Source: an uncultured Fibrobacter sp. (lineage in GTDB: Bacteria > Fibrobacterota > Fibrobacteria > Fibrobacterales > Fibrobacteraceae). From it: DNA of 64,000 nt. The translations under genes and the position numbers were made by a program. Under the pieces are notes generated by a model. The model ran no database searches and was not told the DNA's origin. It saw only the letters and a list, made by a program, of their open reading frames with translations. Of this stretch, positions 48,400 to 57,078 are shown piece after piece. The stretch covers positions 62,001 through 126,000 of the forward strand of contig CAKUWY010000003.1 in NCBI GenBank assembly GCA_934699585.1, given 5' to 3'. Every line of letters starts with the position of its first letter. Position 1 is the stretch's first letter.

Positions 48400-49706
48400 T
48401 GCTCAACTGGGAAACACTTCTTTCTGCTACACGTTACGGCCACCCCGCGGACCGTGATCCGAACCGTTCGGATTTCCATCGTGACTTTGACCGTATCGTT
48501 TTCTCCACGGCGTTTCGCAGGCTGGGCCGCAAGACCCAGGTGCACCCGTTTTCCGTAAACGACCACGTGCACAGCCGCCTGACCCACAGTATTGAGGTGG
48601 CAAGCGTGGGCCGTAGCCTTGCGGTGACGGTCTATCACCTGATAAAGAAGTACCTGCCCAAGAGCATCAACGAGTATCATTTCGGTACCATCGTCCAGTC
48701 GGCTTGTCTGGCTCACGACATCGGCAATCCGCCGTTCGGACATGCCGGAGAATCCGCCATCCGTGAGTGGTTCCGCAAGAACCGCAATTCCGCTCCTCTG
48801 AAGGACCTTTCTGACAAGGAACAGGCTGACTTTGAAAATTTTGACGGTAACGCCCAGGGCCATCGTATTCTTTCCAAGTTGGAATACCATTTCCTTGACG
48901 GCGGCATGCGCCTAACCTACGCTACCATCGGGGCCATGATCAAGTATCCGTCTTTGGCATTGTACGGCCACCCCACGAGTCTCTTCTCTACGGAGGCAGA
49001 CCTTTACAGGAGTACAGCGGAAATCCTTGGCTTGCCTGAGATTTCGTACGGCAAGTGGGCAAGGCATCCTTTGGTTTACCTGATGGAAGCTGCCGATGAC
49101 ATCTGCTATTCCATTCTTGACGTGGAAGACGCCATTGAACTTGGAATCCTTACCTTTGCTGATGTCCGTGATATGTTCAGCTACCTCTGCGGTCCTGAAA
49201 TCAATATCGACAAGGAATACGAAGAGAACGGTCAGAACTTCAGAGATTTCCTTTCCAGCGTTCGTGGCAAGGCTATCCAGAACCTCATCGACGATGTGGC
49301 TGTGGTCTTTGCCAATAATTACGAACAGATTATGGAAGGTACTCTGGATAAGCACCTGATAGACCTTTCCAAGTCCGATGTAATGCGTGGAATCTTTATC
49401 GCAAAACGTCTTGGCCGGGAACGCATCTACCCCGACCGCCGCAAGACGGAACTGGAAGTAGGGAGCTACACCACCCTGAGTACCGTACTGGACGCCTTTA
49501 TCAGCGGCGTTCACGACTACCGGGTGAACGTGAAGAGCTCCTACCGGGCAAGCCGAATCGTGCGGCTGATTGGCAACGCCAAGATTGGCCAGAGCGTCAC
49601 TACCGCCGAGGCCTACCACCAGGTGCTGGACTTTGTGAGCGGCATGACCGACAACTACGCCACCTACCTGGCCCGCCAAATCGGCGGCCTGGTGACGGGA
49701 CTGTAG
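48399..49706 (+). CDS. dgt: dGTP triphosphohydrolase (Dgt-like HD protein)
   Basis: Dgt-type enzymes cleave dNTPs to nucleoside and triphosphate. The start has DPNRSDFHRDFDRIVFSTAFRRLGRKTQV, and the HD metal site is H (RLTHSIEVA), HD (LAHDIGNPPFGHAG) and the later D in LMEAADDICYS. Length 435 residues fits the group. The ATG overlaps the proB stop by one base, so the two are co-translated despite unrelated roles. The sequence cannot distinguish dGTP from broader dNTP specificity. Confidence 0.92.
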   Translation: MLNWETLLSATRYGHPADRDPNRSDFHRDFDRIVFSTAFRRLGRKTQVHPFSVNDHVHSRLTHSIEVASVGRSLAVTVYHLIKKYLPKSINEYHFGTIVQSACLAHDIGNPPFGHAGESAIREWFRKNRNSAPLKDLSDKEQADFENFDGNAQGHRILSKLEYHFLDGGMRLTYATIGAMIKYPSLALYGHPTSLFSTEADLYRSTAEILGLPEISYGKWARHPLVYLMEAADDICYSILDVEDAIELGILTFADVRDMFSYLCGPEINIDKEYEENGQNFRDFLSSVRGKAIQNLIDDVAVVFANNYEQIMEGTLDKHLIDLSKSDVMRGIFIAKRLGRERIYPDRRKTELEVGSYTTLSTVLDAFISGVHDYRVNVKSSYRASRIVRLIGNAKIGQSVTTAEAYHQVLDFVSGMTDNYATYLARQIGGLVTGL

Positions 49707-49742
49707 ACTTTACCTGGAAGATCATAAGCCCGTTTGTCCTTC

Positions 49743-49780
49743 TGTCATTCTGGAGGCCCCGAAGGGGCCGATAGAATCCA
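49743..49780 (+). repeat. Dispersed REP-like element after dgt
   Basis: GTCATTCTGGA, then GGCCCC-gaa-GGGGCC (49754-49768), then GATAGAATCCAG, followed after a short gap by TTTTTT. It may double as the dgt transcript end, but the T run is 12 bases from the stem, so an intrinsic terminator is doubtful. Confidence 0.7.
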
Positions 49781-49942
49781 GTTTTTTGGGGAGAAATAGT
49801 TTTTTTTGTGCGTTTCGCCCTTTTTTATGATATATTTATCTGTGTAATGTCGCGGATTTTGGCGATGTGTTTTGTCGTGCAGATTGGACTTGCGCGGCTG
49901 GCGGTTCGTTGATTTCTGGAGAGGAACTTATAAGTATATAGA

Positions 49943-50123
49943 CTGGTTTGACATAGTTTGAGCGTTGCTCTTGAACTCTATCTGAAATCTGGAAAATTTC
50001 TAATACCTGAGTTTAAGTGGCAAATGTTCACGCCCCAGTGGGCGTGGGTCGTTTGTGCTTTTCAGGTATAGGCATTCCAGAGCCTCAGATAGGATTGCAC
50101 TGACAACGGCTCACGCTTTTTTT
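49943..50123 (+). ncRNA. Candidate structured RNA with five nested stems
   Basis: Arms pair in strict nesting: GAGCGTT (49960) with AACgGCTC (50105); CTATCTGA (49978-49985) with TCAGATAG (50085-50092); TCTGGAA (49988-49994) with TTCCAGA (50075-50081); ATACCTGA (50003-50010) with TCAGGTAT (50062-50069); CACGCCC (50029-50035) with GGGCGTG (50040-50046) around CAGT. It ends in TTTTTTT at 50117. Upstream TATAAG/TATATA (49929-49940) could be a -10 box. At about 180 nt and as one long interrupted hairpin it resembles 6S RNA in shape, but no class-specific motif was recognised. GAGCC (50080) can instead pair with GGCTC (50108), giving a terminator form, so a switching leader is also possible. Confidence 0.6.
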
Positions 50124-50200
50124 GTGGAAAGTTCAAAAAAGGCTGAACCGAAATCAGGGCATTCCAAGGCAGACAAAAACATGTCGCCCAAGGAGGCTCT

Positions 50201-53200
50201 ATGCAAAAAGGGACTATCTCGCCTTTCACATCATCCTGGAGTCGTTTACTCCGTCTGTCATCCTGGAGCGCAACGATAGGATCCATGGCAACTTGTTGCC
50301 GCAGTAGAGTTATCCTCTTTGGGGAGATTGGATCCATGGCAATTCTCGCCGCCTGCGGTGGCGATAGCGGCAGCAAGTCCAGCGGAGCAGAAGATGTCCC
50401 CGTCCGCGAAGTTTCCACCATCTACGACCTGGGAGCCTGCACCCCCGACCGCGAAGGGGATACCGTGTATGTCACGGCGCAATCCATCGACTACCTGTGT
50501 TCCGGCAACAACTGGCTCGACATCACGACCCTGCCGGAGAATCCCGACCCGGCGCAGTCTTCCTCCAGCGTCGTTCCGGGCAACGACCCGGAATCTAGCA
50601 GTTCCACAGTGGACGACCCGCTGAACGGCGGTTTCAGCTCATCGGCCCGCACATCCTACATCGAGGTTCCTACAAAGGAGCAGCTCGGCACCTGCGATGC
50701 AAGCCTCATCGGCCTACGCGTCCTGGTGCTGGCCGATTCTTCTTACTTTACGTGCAAGGCAAATGGCTGGGCAAAGGACGATACCTACCTGGGTTACGAC
50801 ATCGTTCCCACCAAGGAAGACTTGCCCCAGTGCCACGCAGGCAACGCCAAGCAGCGCGTTTTGGTCAAGAAGGATTCCGTCTTCTTCAAATGCGATTCCG
50901 TAAAGTGGGTGCCCGAGACCGCCGACGGCTATATCGTGAAGAACGCGTCCATCTTGGGGGCGGCACAGAAGGGGCCGTTCAAATTCGATTCGCCCCTCAC
51001 GCTCCGCGAAGTCCTTTTGCACGACGACGCACTGACCTACACGGGCCGCGAATACATCGACGAGATTTCCAGCAACAAGGGCGACTTCGTGATTCCTAAG
51101 GTGAACCTGGTTTACCCCTACGCGGTACTTGAAGTCCGCGGGCTGTGGAGGAACGAAGTGACCGGCGAATACTCCAAGGATTCCATGACGCTCCGCGTGT
51201 TGACCGAGCTGACCGGCCGCACCGAGGTGAACATCAACCTGCTCACCCACCTGGAATACGACCGCGCCGTACAGCTGGTGAACAAGGGCTACAGCGTGTT
51301 TGCCGCCAAGAAACAGGCCGAATACGAAATCATGACGGCTTTCGGGTTTGCGACCACGGTGGAGTATTCCGAGGATCTGAAGACATTCGTGCCATCGACC
51401 AGCGAAGGCTCTGGGCGGAACGCCACCCTGATGGCGATTTCGTTGCTTTTCATTGGCGACAGGAGCGAAGCCGAAATCCAAAATGCGATTAATAGTTTCA
51501 AGAGCGACCTAGCGGAAGACGGAGAGTGGGACAATGGGCAGATGAAGGCGGACATGGCGGATTGGGCGGAAGCTTTTGACGGCGGTTCCGTGCGGGCCAA
51601 CGTGAAGAGCTGGAACATCCTGGACATTCCCGACTACGAAAACTACCTGACTATTTACTGGAACAATGCCTACGAACTGGGCGGCTGCTCTTCGACAAGG
51701 TCCGGCGTAATTGCGCAAAACAAGAACTCAAAGAGCAAGAACTACAATGTCCACTACATCTGTAAGGTGACCAGTTGGCAGAAGGCGACCGATTTCGAGA
51801 AGGATACTTACGAATGGACCGACGGCGAAGAGGGCGAAGTCAAGAAAGGAAACGTGACGGAGACTTACTATGTGTTTGAAAATGGGGCGTGGACCGTGGC
51901 AAAAAACGAAACGGCACTGGGACTATGTACCGAGGCACGCAATGGTGAAATAGGTAAAATCGACACCACATACTTTATTTGCGACAGCAAGAACTGGCGC
52001 AAGGCCACCGTGCTTGAATACGACACCTACCAGTTCGGCGCGGGCAACGACGGCGAAGTCCGCGTGGGCAAGGTGAACCAGGACAAGTTCTATGTCTATG
52101 AGAATGGGGCATGGCGAGCAAGTGCCAATGAGATAGAAAATAATCTCGGAGCGTGTGTAACCAGCCGACTAAATGAAGTTGGTAAGTCTGGCAATAAATA
52201 TTACACCTGTAAATCAGGTGGATGGGTGTTGTCTACGGCCCTAGAGTATGACACTTATCAGTGGACCGCAGGAACGGATGGCGAAGTGAAGCCTGGTTCG
52301 GTGATTTCGTCAAACCATTATACTTATGCAGATGGAGCGTGGCGCGCTACGGCAAATGATATGGAATATGAGTTCGGTGCTTGTCTCGCTAGCAGAAGTG
52401 ACGAAAAGCATATTCAGGAAGGCAAGTATTACATCTGCGAGAATAAGGCTTGGAAGCAGATAACCGCTGAAGAGTATGGACTTGGATATTGCACCACTTC
52501 AAACAGTGGGGTTGTCGAGAACTTGAACGATGTGTATTATATCTGCAAGTCAGGGAGTTGGGTGACGGCGACCGTACTGGAGTATGATACTTATGGCTGG
52601 AATGCTGGAACCGAAGGAGAAATGAAACCGGGTTCTGTAAATTCGTCAAACCACTATGTGTATGTGGATGGAGCGTGGCGAGCAAGTGCGAACGAAATTG
52701 AATACAATTTGGGTGCTTGTGTGACTAGTCGGGAGAATGATAAGGGCTCATTTGATAGTGAGTATTATGTTTGTCGGAATAAAATTTGGAACAGCGTTGA
52801 TTTGCTTGCTTATGAAACTCTAGGTTGGTCTCCTACGGCAGATGGCGAAGTTAGAAAGGGTGAACTTGGCAATTATTATGTCTCTGTTGATGGTAAATGG
52901 CGAGCATCTGCTAGCGACATTGAAAATAATATAGGGGCATGTGTCAAAAGTCGAATTAATGTGGTTGCTAAATCAGGAGCCATTTATTATACATGTAAAG
53001 CGAAAGGATGGGTAGAATCTACAGAACAGGAGTATGATACTTACGGCTGGAGCTCCGGAAAAGATGGTGACGTGAAAAAAGGAAATGTAAATTCTGATAA
53101 GTATTATGTTTGGGAAAATAACGTGTGGCGCGCAAGTCGAGGTCGAATTGAAAATGATCTTGGAGCATGTACCCAAAAAAGATATAAAACGGTAGGGAAA

Positions 53201-54163
53201 TCTGGTGATACGTGCTACATATGTAAGCGAGAAAGCTATTATAACAAAGGCGAGTGGGAGTATGACTACTATTGGGGTCTTGCGGATACTCTGTCTTCTG
53301 ATACTTATGGTAAAGTTTGTACAAAAGATGGTGCAATTGTAGATGGGGAAGTTGTTGCCGAAAATAAGTATGTGTGTGATGCAGATACATTCAGAATTGC
53401 GAATTCTCTAGAAATATCACTTAATAAAGGATGTGTCAGCTACACAATGAGGAGTGAAATAAGAAAACACCTATCTGCGACGCAAGATTCTTTATATCTG
53501 TGTAATAATAGCTTGTGGAAAGCAAAAATTGAGTTTGTTGGTGAATATGGATCAATGATTGATGAAAGGGACCTCAAGACCTACAAAATCGTGACCATAG
53601 GGACACAAACCTGGATGGCAGAAAACCTAAACTATTCAGACAGTACAACCTACCCGAGTATGCGAAAAGGAAATTGGTGCTACAATAACGATTGGAATAA
53701 TTGCACAAAATATGGTCGCCTTTATTCCTGGGCGGCAGCTATTGACTCGGTGAAGCTTGCTTCTGATGCGGACAATCCGCTAAATTGCGGTAATGGCAAA
53801 AACTGCGGCCTGACTGGTCCGGTTCAGGGCATTTGCCCCGAAGGCTGGCATTTACCAAATAAAGATGAGTGGGAAAGCCTACTCTCTGCCGTAGGAGGAA
53901 AATCAGTGACTGGAAGAATGCTCAAATCGACAAGTGGTTGGTCCTCTACGAATGCCTCTACTAACGAAAATGCATTCGGCTTTTCCGCTTTGCCTGCTGG
54001 ATACAAGGACGGTAGCTATTTCGATTACAGAGGCTACTTCGCGTTCTTTTGGAGTTCTACGGACTATAATAATTTCAACGCATACCATATGGATCTCGGC
54101 GACGGTGACTTGTCCCGCGACAGCAAGTATCGTGGATTTTCTGTCCGTTGCTTGAAGGACTAG
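50201..54163 (+). CDS. Giant repeat-containing FISUMP lipoprotein
   Basis: A perfect AAGGAGG stands 4 bp before the ATG at 50201, yet the first 45 residues are translated repeat DNA (SSWSRLLRLSSWSATIGSMA) and the lipobox LAAC comes only at C52, after a very short hydrophobic stretch. Then come: a Ser-rich linker, cysteine modules, a unique globular part (about 250-490), a string of about seven 65-75-residue repeats each with an LGACxxxR, YYxC, W and YDTYxW pattern (about 490-1080), and a C-terminal FISUMP domain (about 1135-1320, WMAENLNYSD to FSVRCLKD). The 3' half is clearly AT-richer than the 5' half. It is probably a long surface protein; the signal may be impaired. Confidence 0.8.
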   Translation: MQKGTISPFTSSWSRLLRLSSWSATIGSMATCCRSRVILFGEIGSMAILAACGGDSGSKSSGAEDVPVREVSTIYDLGACTPDREGDTVYVTAQSIDYLCSGNNWLDITTLPENPDPAQSSSSVVPGNDPESSSSTVDDPLNGGFSSSARTSYIEVPTKEQLGTCDASLIGLRVLVLADSSYFTCKANGWAKDDTYLGYDIVPTKEDLPQCHAGNAKQRVLVKKDSVFFKCDSVKWVPETADGYIVKNASILGAAQKGPFKFDSPLTLREVLLHDDALTYTGREYIDEISSNKGDFVIPKVNLVYPYAVLEVRGLWRNEVTGEYSKDSMTLRVLTELTGRTEVNINLLTHLEYDRAVQLVNKGYSVFAAKKQAEYEIMTAFGFATTVEYSEDLKTFVPSTSEGSGRNATLMAISLLFIGDRSEAEIQNAINSFKSDLAEDGEWDNGQMKADMADWAEAFDGGSVRANVKSWNILDIPDYENYLTIYWNNAYELGGCSSTRSGVIAQNKNSKSKNYNVHYICKVTSWQKATDFEKDTYEWTDGEEGEVKKGNVTETYYVFENGAWTVAKNETALGLCTEARNGEIGKIDTTYFICDSKNWRKATVLEYDTYQFGAGNDGEVRVGKVNQDKFYVYENGAWRASANEIENNLGACVTSRLNEVGKSGNKYYTCKSGGWVLSTALEYDTYQWTAGTDGEVKPGSVISSNHYTYADGAWRATANDMEYEFGACLASRSDEKHIQEGKYYICENKAWKQITAEEYGLGYCTTSNSGVVENLNDVYYICKSGSWVTATVLEYDTYGWNAGTEGEMKPGSVNSSNHYVYVDGAWRASANEIEYNLGACVTSRENDKGSFDSEYYVCRNKIWNSVDLLAYETLGWSPTADGEVRKGELGNYYVSVDGKWRASASDIENNIGACVKSRINVVAKSGAIYYTCKAKGWVESTEQEYDTYGWSSGKDGDVKKGNVNSDKYYVWENNVWRASRGRIENDLGACTQKRYKTVGKSGDTCYICKRESYYNKGEWEYDYYWGLADTLSSDTYGKVCTKDGAIVDGEVVAENKYVCDADTFRIANSLEISLNKGCVSYTMRSEIRKHLSATQDSLYLCNNSLWKAKIEFVGEYGSMIDERDLKTYKIVTIGTQTWMAENLNYSDSTTYPSMRKGNWCYNNDWNNCTKYGRLYSWAAAIDSVKLASDADNPLNCGNGKNCGLTGPVQGICPEGWHLPNKDEWESLLSAVGGKSVTGRMLKSTSGWSSTNASTNENAFGFSALPAGYKDGSYFDYRGYFAFFWSSTDYNNFNAYHMDLGDGDLSRDSKYRGFSVRCLKD
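50229..50340 (+). repeat. Degenerate REP-like copies inside the 5' end of the giant gene
   Basis: TCATCCTGGAGTCG (50231), GTCATCCTGGAGCGCAACGATAGGATCCATGGCA (50257-50290) and ATCCTCTTTGGGG...TTGGATCCATGGCA (ending near 50341). These are three partial copies of the GTCATYCTGGAG...GATAGAATCCA family, one after another, all read in frame by the gene. Confidence 0.7.
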
Positions 54164-54211
54164 AATCGTTTTGTCCTTATGGGTGTTATAAAATTGCGTT
54201 AGGGATAGTGA

Positions 54212-54244
54212 CCCGTAGGGCGAAGACTTGCGGGCCTTTTTTAT
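54212..54244 (+). terminator. Possible terminator after the giant FISUMP gene
   Basis: CCCGT (54212-54216) can pair with GCGGG (54230-54234, one G-T pair) across a 13-base loop, followed by CCTTTTTTATTT. The stem is short. Confidence 0.4.
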
Positions 54245-54314
54245 TTGACATTCTAGGGAGCAAGGCTTCGTGAGCGAAGCGAGTATAGCCCGACCCGCGC
54301 CAGCGGGGAACGCC

Positions 54315-54650
54315 CTAGAACACAATCTTCGCGAGGCTCCCGGCCAGGCCGGGGAGGGTGTAGCGGTAGTTCTTGCCGTTTACCCACATAGAGAGGGCGG
54401 TGTCAATCCATTCCCTTTCGCAGGTGATTTTCCGGATGACGATGTCGGTGCCGGTATCGCCGTCTTCGAAGGAGTAGTACCCGCGGAACTTGATGGGCCT
54501 GTCTTCTCCGTGCAGGAGCACGGCCACGTCGGCGGTGCCCATGTCCGAATCGATGGAAATGGACTGCACGTCGCCGAAACGCTTCACCATCTCGTGATTC
54601 CGCACGAATTTTTCGACGGCCCTGTCGCGAATGCTACTCAATAAAGACAT
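54315..54650 (-). CDS. Small protein of unknown function
   Basis: A 111-residue soluble protein without signal or membrane segment. It begins with a helical, charged part (LLSSIRDRAVEKFVRNHEMVKRFGDVQ) and continues with probable beta strands (SISIDSDMGTADVAVLLHG, IKFRGYYSFEDGDTGTDIVI). The layout resembles lipid-binding START/DUF2993-like strands only vaguely, so I assign no function. It lies alone between the giant FISUMP gene (convergent) and map, with a REP-like element before it. Confidence 0.6.
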   Translation of the reverse strand: MSLLSSIRDRAVEKFVRNHEMVKRFGDVQSISIDSDMGTADVAVLLHGEDRPIKFRGYYSFEDGDTGTDIVIRKITCEREWIDTALSMWVNGKNYRYTLPGLAGSLAKIVF

Positions 54651-54662
54651 AATCCCCTCGCT

Positions 54663-54698
54663 GTGTCATTCTGAGGCTGAAAGCCGAAGAATCCAGTC
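54663..54698 (+). repeat. Dispersed REP-like element
   Basis: GTCATTCTGAGGCTGAAAGCCGAAGAATCCAG, with GGCT-gaa-AGCC stem (a variant of the GTCATYCTG family), in the roughly 120-bp spacer between map and the small unknown gene. Confidence 0.7.
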
Positions 54699-54768
54699 TG
54701 GCGGCACTGCGGCCTGGATGCTTCGTCCCCTTATGGGGACTCTGCATGACGTTTGTTGATTTCGTTTT

Positions 54769-55530
54769 CTATCTCGGCAATGTCAATATTTCCACCCCGT
54801 CCTTAGTGCGGACGATGGTGTGTTCCCACTGGGCTGAAAGCGAACCGTCCCGAGTCACGGCGGTCCAGCCGTCGTTCAGGGTCTTGGTGCCGGGCTTGCC
54901 CACGTTGATCATGGGTTCCACCGTGAACACGTTGCCCACCTCGATGAAGGGGGTGCGTTCGGAGTTGCGGAAATGGAGCACTGTAGGTTCTTCGTGGAAG
55001 CCCCGGCCGATGCCGTGGCCGCAGTAGTCTTCTACCACGCTGAAACCGTGTTCGTCGGCAATGTCCTGGATGGCGCAGCCGATATCGCAGAAACGGGCCC
55101 TGGGCTCGCCTGCGGCGCGGATGCCTTCTTCCATGCAGAACTTGGCGGTATCTACCAGTTCCTGGGCGAGGCTGGAGACCTTACCTACGCAGAACATGGC
55201 GGAGGTGTCGCCGTGGTAGCCCGAAAGGATGGTGGTGATGTCGATGTTCACGATATCGCCGTCTTTCAGGATGGTATCGGCACGGGGAATGCCGTGGCAC
55301 ACCACTTCGTTGATGCTGATGCAGGCGTAGCGGGGGTAGCCGTGGTAGCCCATACAGGCGGAGCGGCCCTTGTGCTTGTTGGTGTAGTCCCCGATGAACT
55401 CGTCGATTTCCAAGGTGGAAACGCCGGGCTTGCACATTTCGCCGGCAAGAATCAGCGTCTCGGCGGCAAGAGCTCCCGCATCGCGGATAAGCTCGATTTC
55501 TTTTGCGGATTTTACTTTGATTTTAGCCAT
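54769..55530 (-). CDS. map: Methionine aminopeptidase, type I
   Basis: It removes the initiator methionine from new proteins. The five metal ligands are visible: D and D (NIDITTILSGYHGDTS), H (GHGIGRGFHEEP), E (FTVEPMI) and E (WEHTIVRT). CHGIPRADTILKDGDIVNID is the family signature. Length is 253 residues, type I without a zinc-finger extension. A spacer with hairpin and ATGAGG repeats precedes the start. Confidence 0.95.
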   Translation of the reverse strand: MAKIKVKSAKEIELIRDAGALAAETLILAGEMCKPGVSTLEIDEFIGDYTNKHKGRSACMGYHGYPRYACISINEVVCHGIPRADTILKDGDIVNIDITTILSGYHGDTSAMFCVGKVSSLAQELVDTAKFCMEEGIRAAGEPRARFCDIGCAIQDIADEHGFSVVEDYCGHGIGRGFHEEPTVLHFRNSERTPFIEVGNVFTVEPMINVGKPGTKTLNDGWTAVTRDGSLSAQWEHTIVRTKDGVEILTLPR

Positions 55531-55534
55531 TTTT

Positions 55535-55660
55535 AGGTATTGAGCCCGCGCTTCGCGCTTTGAGGCATGAGGTCGTTCGCGCCGCTCACTTTGAGGTTTT
55601 TGAAAAAATTAAACATTCATCCTGAAAAACTCATCACTCACAACTCATAACTCACAACTA
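55535..55660. repeat. Hairpin and heptamer repeats between map and the helicase gene
   Basis: GCGC-TTC-GCGC then TTTGAGGCATGAGGTCG (55548-55576), like the spacer before mnmG. From 55630 ACTCATC, ACTCACA, ACTCATA, ACTCACA units run to the helicase gene; on its strand the array starts with the TAG stop. Confidence 0.7.
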
Positions 55661-57049
55661 CTTTCTCCACGCGTACTTGTCCAGCAAGAACGCCAGCAGC
55701 ATCTGGTCTTCCTGAACACTGGCCAGTTCACGCACCAACGGCAAGAACCTGCTGATGCGTTCGGTAGCCTTCTGCCCGCCGAAATGCTGCCGTTCCTGCT
55801 CAAGGCGAACACGCAGGCGGTCGCTGACACGTTTGGCAATTTCTTCGTCGGTGGGTGTTTCCATCTTGATGAAATTGATGCCGAAGTCGGCGGCGGTCTG
55901 CTTGATTTCAATTTCTTCGACAGGCGTGATGAGGGAGATGCAGAGCCCGCTCTTGCCCGCACGAGCGGTACGTCCGCTGCGGTGCACATAGACTTCGTGG
56001 TCGGCAGGGTGGTCATACACAATCACGTGGGTCACATGGTCCACGTCGATTCCGCGGGCGGCCACGTCGGTACAAATCAGAATGCGGATCTTCTTGTCGC
56101 GGAAAGCGTTCAGGGTCTTTTCACGCATGGACTGTGCCACGTCGCCGCTTAACGCACCCACCTGGAAACCGTAGCCGGAGAGCACCTGCTCCAGGTAGCT
56201 CACGTCGCTCTTCTTGTTGCAGAAAATCATGCAGCTGTCGGGGTTGTAGTATTCCAGCACCTTGATGGTCATGGAATCCTTTTCCATCACGTCACAGGAA
56301 TACCAGCGGTGTTCCAGGTTGTTGGCAATCACCTTGTCATAGCTGAGGGAAAGGAATTCGGCACTGGGGCGCTGGAATTCCCGGGCGAGGCTCTTCACCG
56401 TCTGGGGGATGGTGGCGCTGAACATGGTGCAAGAAATGGCCTTGGGCAGGTAGCGGCGAATCTTCTGCATGTCGGGGTAGAATCCCATAGAAAGCATTTC
56501 GTCGGCTTCGTCCAGCACCAGGTCGCGAATGTCCAAAAAGTCCACGTTGCCGCGCTGCACATGGTCCATCAGGCGGCCAGGGGTCGCGACGATGATGTGC
56601 ACACCTTCGCGGAGAGCCTTCAGCTGGGGCTCGTAGGCCACACCGCCAAAGATGGCTACGGACCTAATGCCCGTGCCCTTGGAAAGCTTTTCGATTTCGT
56701 CTTGCACCTGGATGCAAAGTTCGCGGGTCGGTACAAGGATCAGTGCCTGCGGATACGGATGGTCCCGCACGATGACCTGCAGAAGGGGCAGCACGTAGGC
56801 CCCTGTCTTGCCCGAACCGGTCTTGGACTGCACCAGCATATCACGGGCGGCCAGCATGTAGGGGATGGTCTTGCGCTGCACGGGCATCAGCTCCGTCCAA
56901 CCGTGTTCTCTCAAGATGTTCTTCTGTTCGTCGGGCAGCTGGTCGAATGTATAGTCGGGCAGCTTGTTCTTCGGTTCGATAATCTTGACCGGCGTCAAGA
57001 AAGGATTGATTTTTTCCTCTTTCTTTTCTTCGATAATTTCTTCGCTCAT
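55658..57049 (-). CDS. DEAD-box ATP-dependent RNA helicase
   Basis: DEAD-box proteins unwind short RNA duplexes in ribosome assembly and RNA decay. The motif order is complete: Q motif (FDQLPDEQKNILREHGWTELMPVQ), SKTGSGKT (I), PTRELCIQ (Ia), VLDEADEM (II), FSATIP (III), RILICTDVAARGIDVDHV (V) and HRSGRTARAG (VI). The first 35 residues are a charged extension, and the C-terminal 80 residues lack the DbpA RNA-binding domain and basic tails, so the exact subtype (RhlE, CshA, DeaD) is unclear. I start at the ATG at 57049, not the GTG three codons earlier. Confidence 0.93.
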   Translation of the reverse strand: MSEEIIEEKKEEKINPFLTPVKIIEPKNKLPDYTFDQLPDEQKNILREHGWTELMPVQRKTIPYMLAARDMLVQSKTGSGKTGAYVLPLLQVIVRDHPYPQALILVPTRELCIQVQDEIEKLSKGTGIRSVAIFGGVAYEPQLKALREGVHIIVATPGRLMDHVQRGNVDFLDIRDLVLDEADEMLSMGFYPDMQKIRRYLPKAISCTMFSATIPQTVKSLAREFQRPSAEFLSLSYDKVIANNLEHRWYSCDVMEKDSMTIKVLEYYNPDSCMIFCNKKSDVSYLEQVLSGYGFQVGALSGDVAQSMREKTLNAFRDKKIRILICTDVAARGIDVDHVTHVIVYDHPADHEVYVHRSGRTARAGKSGLCISLITPVEEIEIKQTAADFGINFIKMETPTDEEIAKRVSDRLRVRLEQERQHFGGQKATERISRFLPLVRELASVQEDQMLLAFLLDKYAWRK

Positions 57050-57078
57050 AGTGGGCACAAATGTAGAAAAATTGGGGG

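Noticed and set aside
49756..49786. Intrinsic terminator for dgt
   Set aside because: The GGCCCC-gaa-GGGGCC stem is part of the REP-like element and the T run begins 12 bases after it, too far for a standard terminator.
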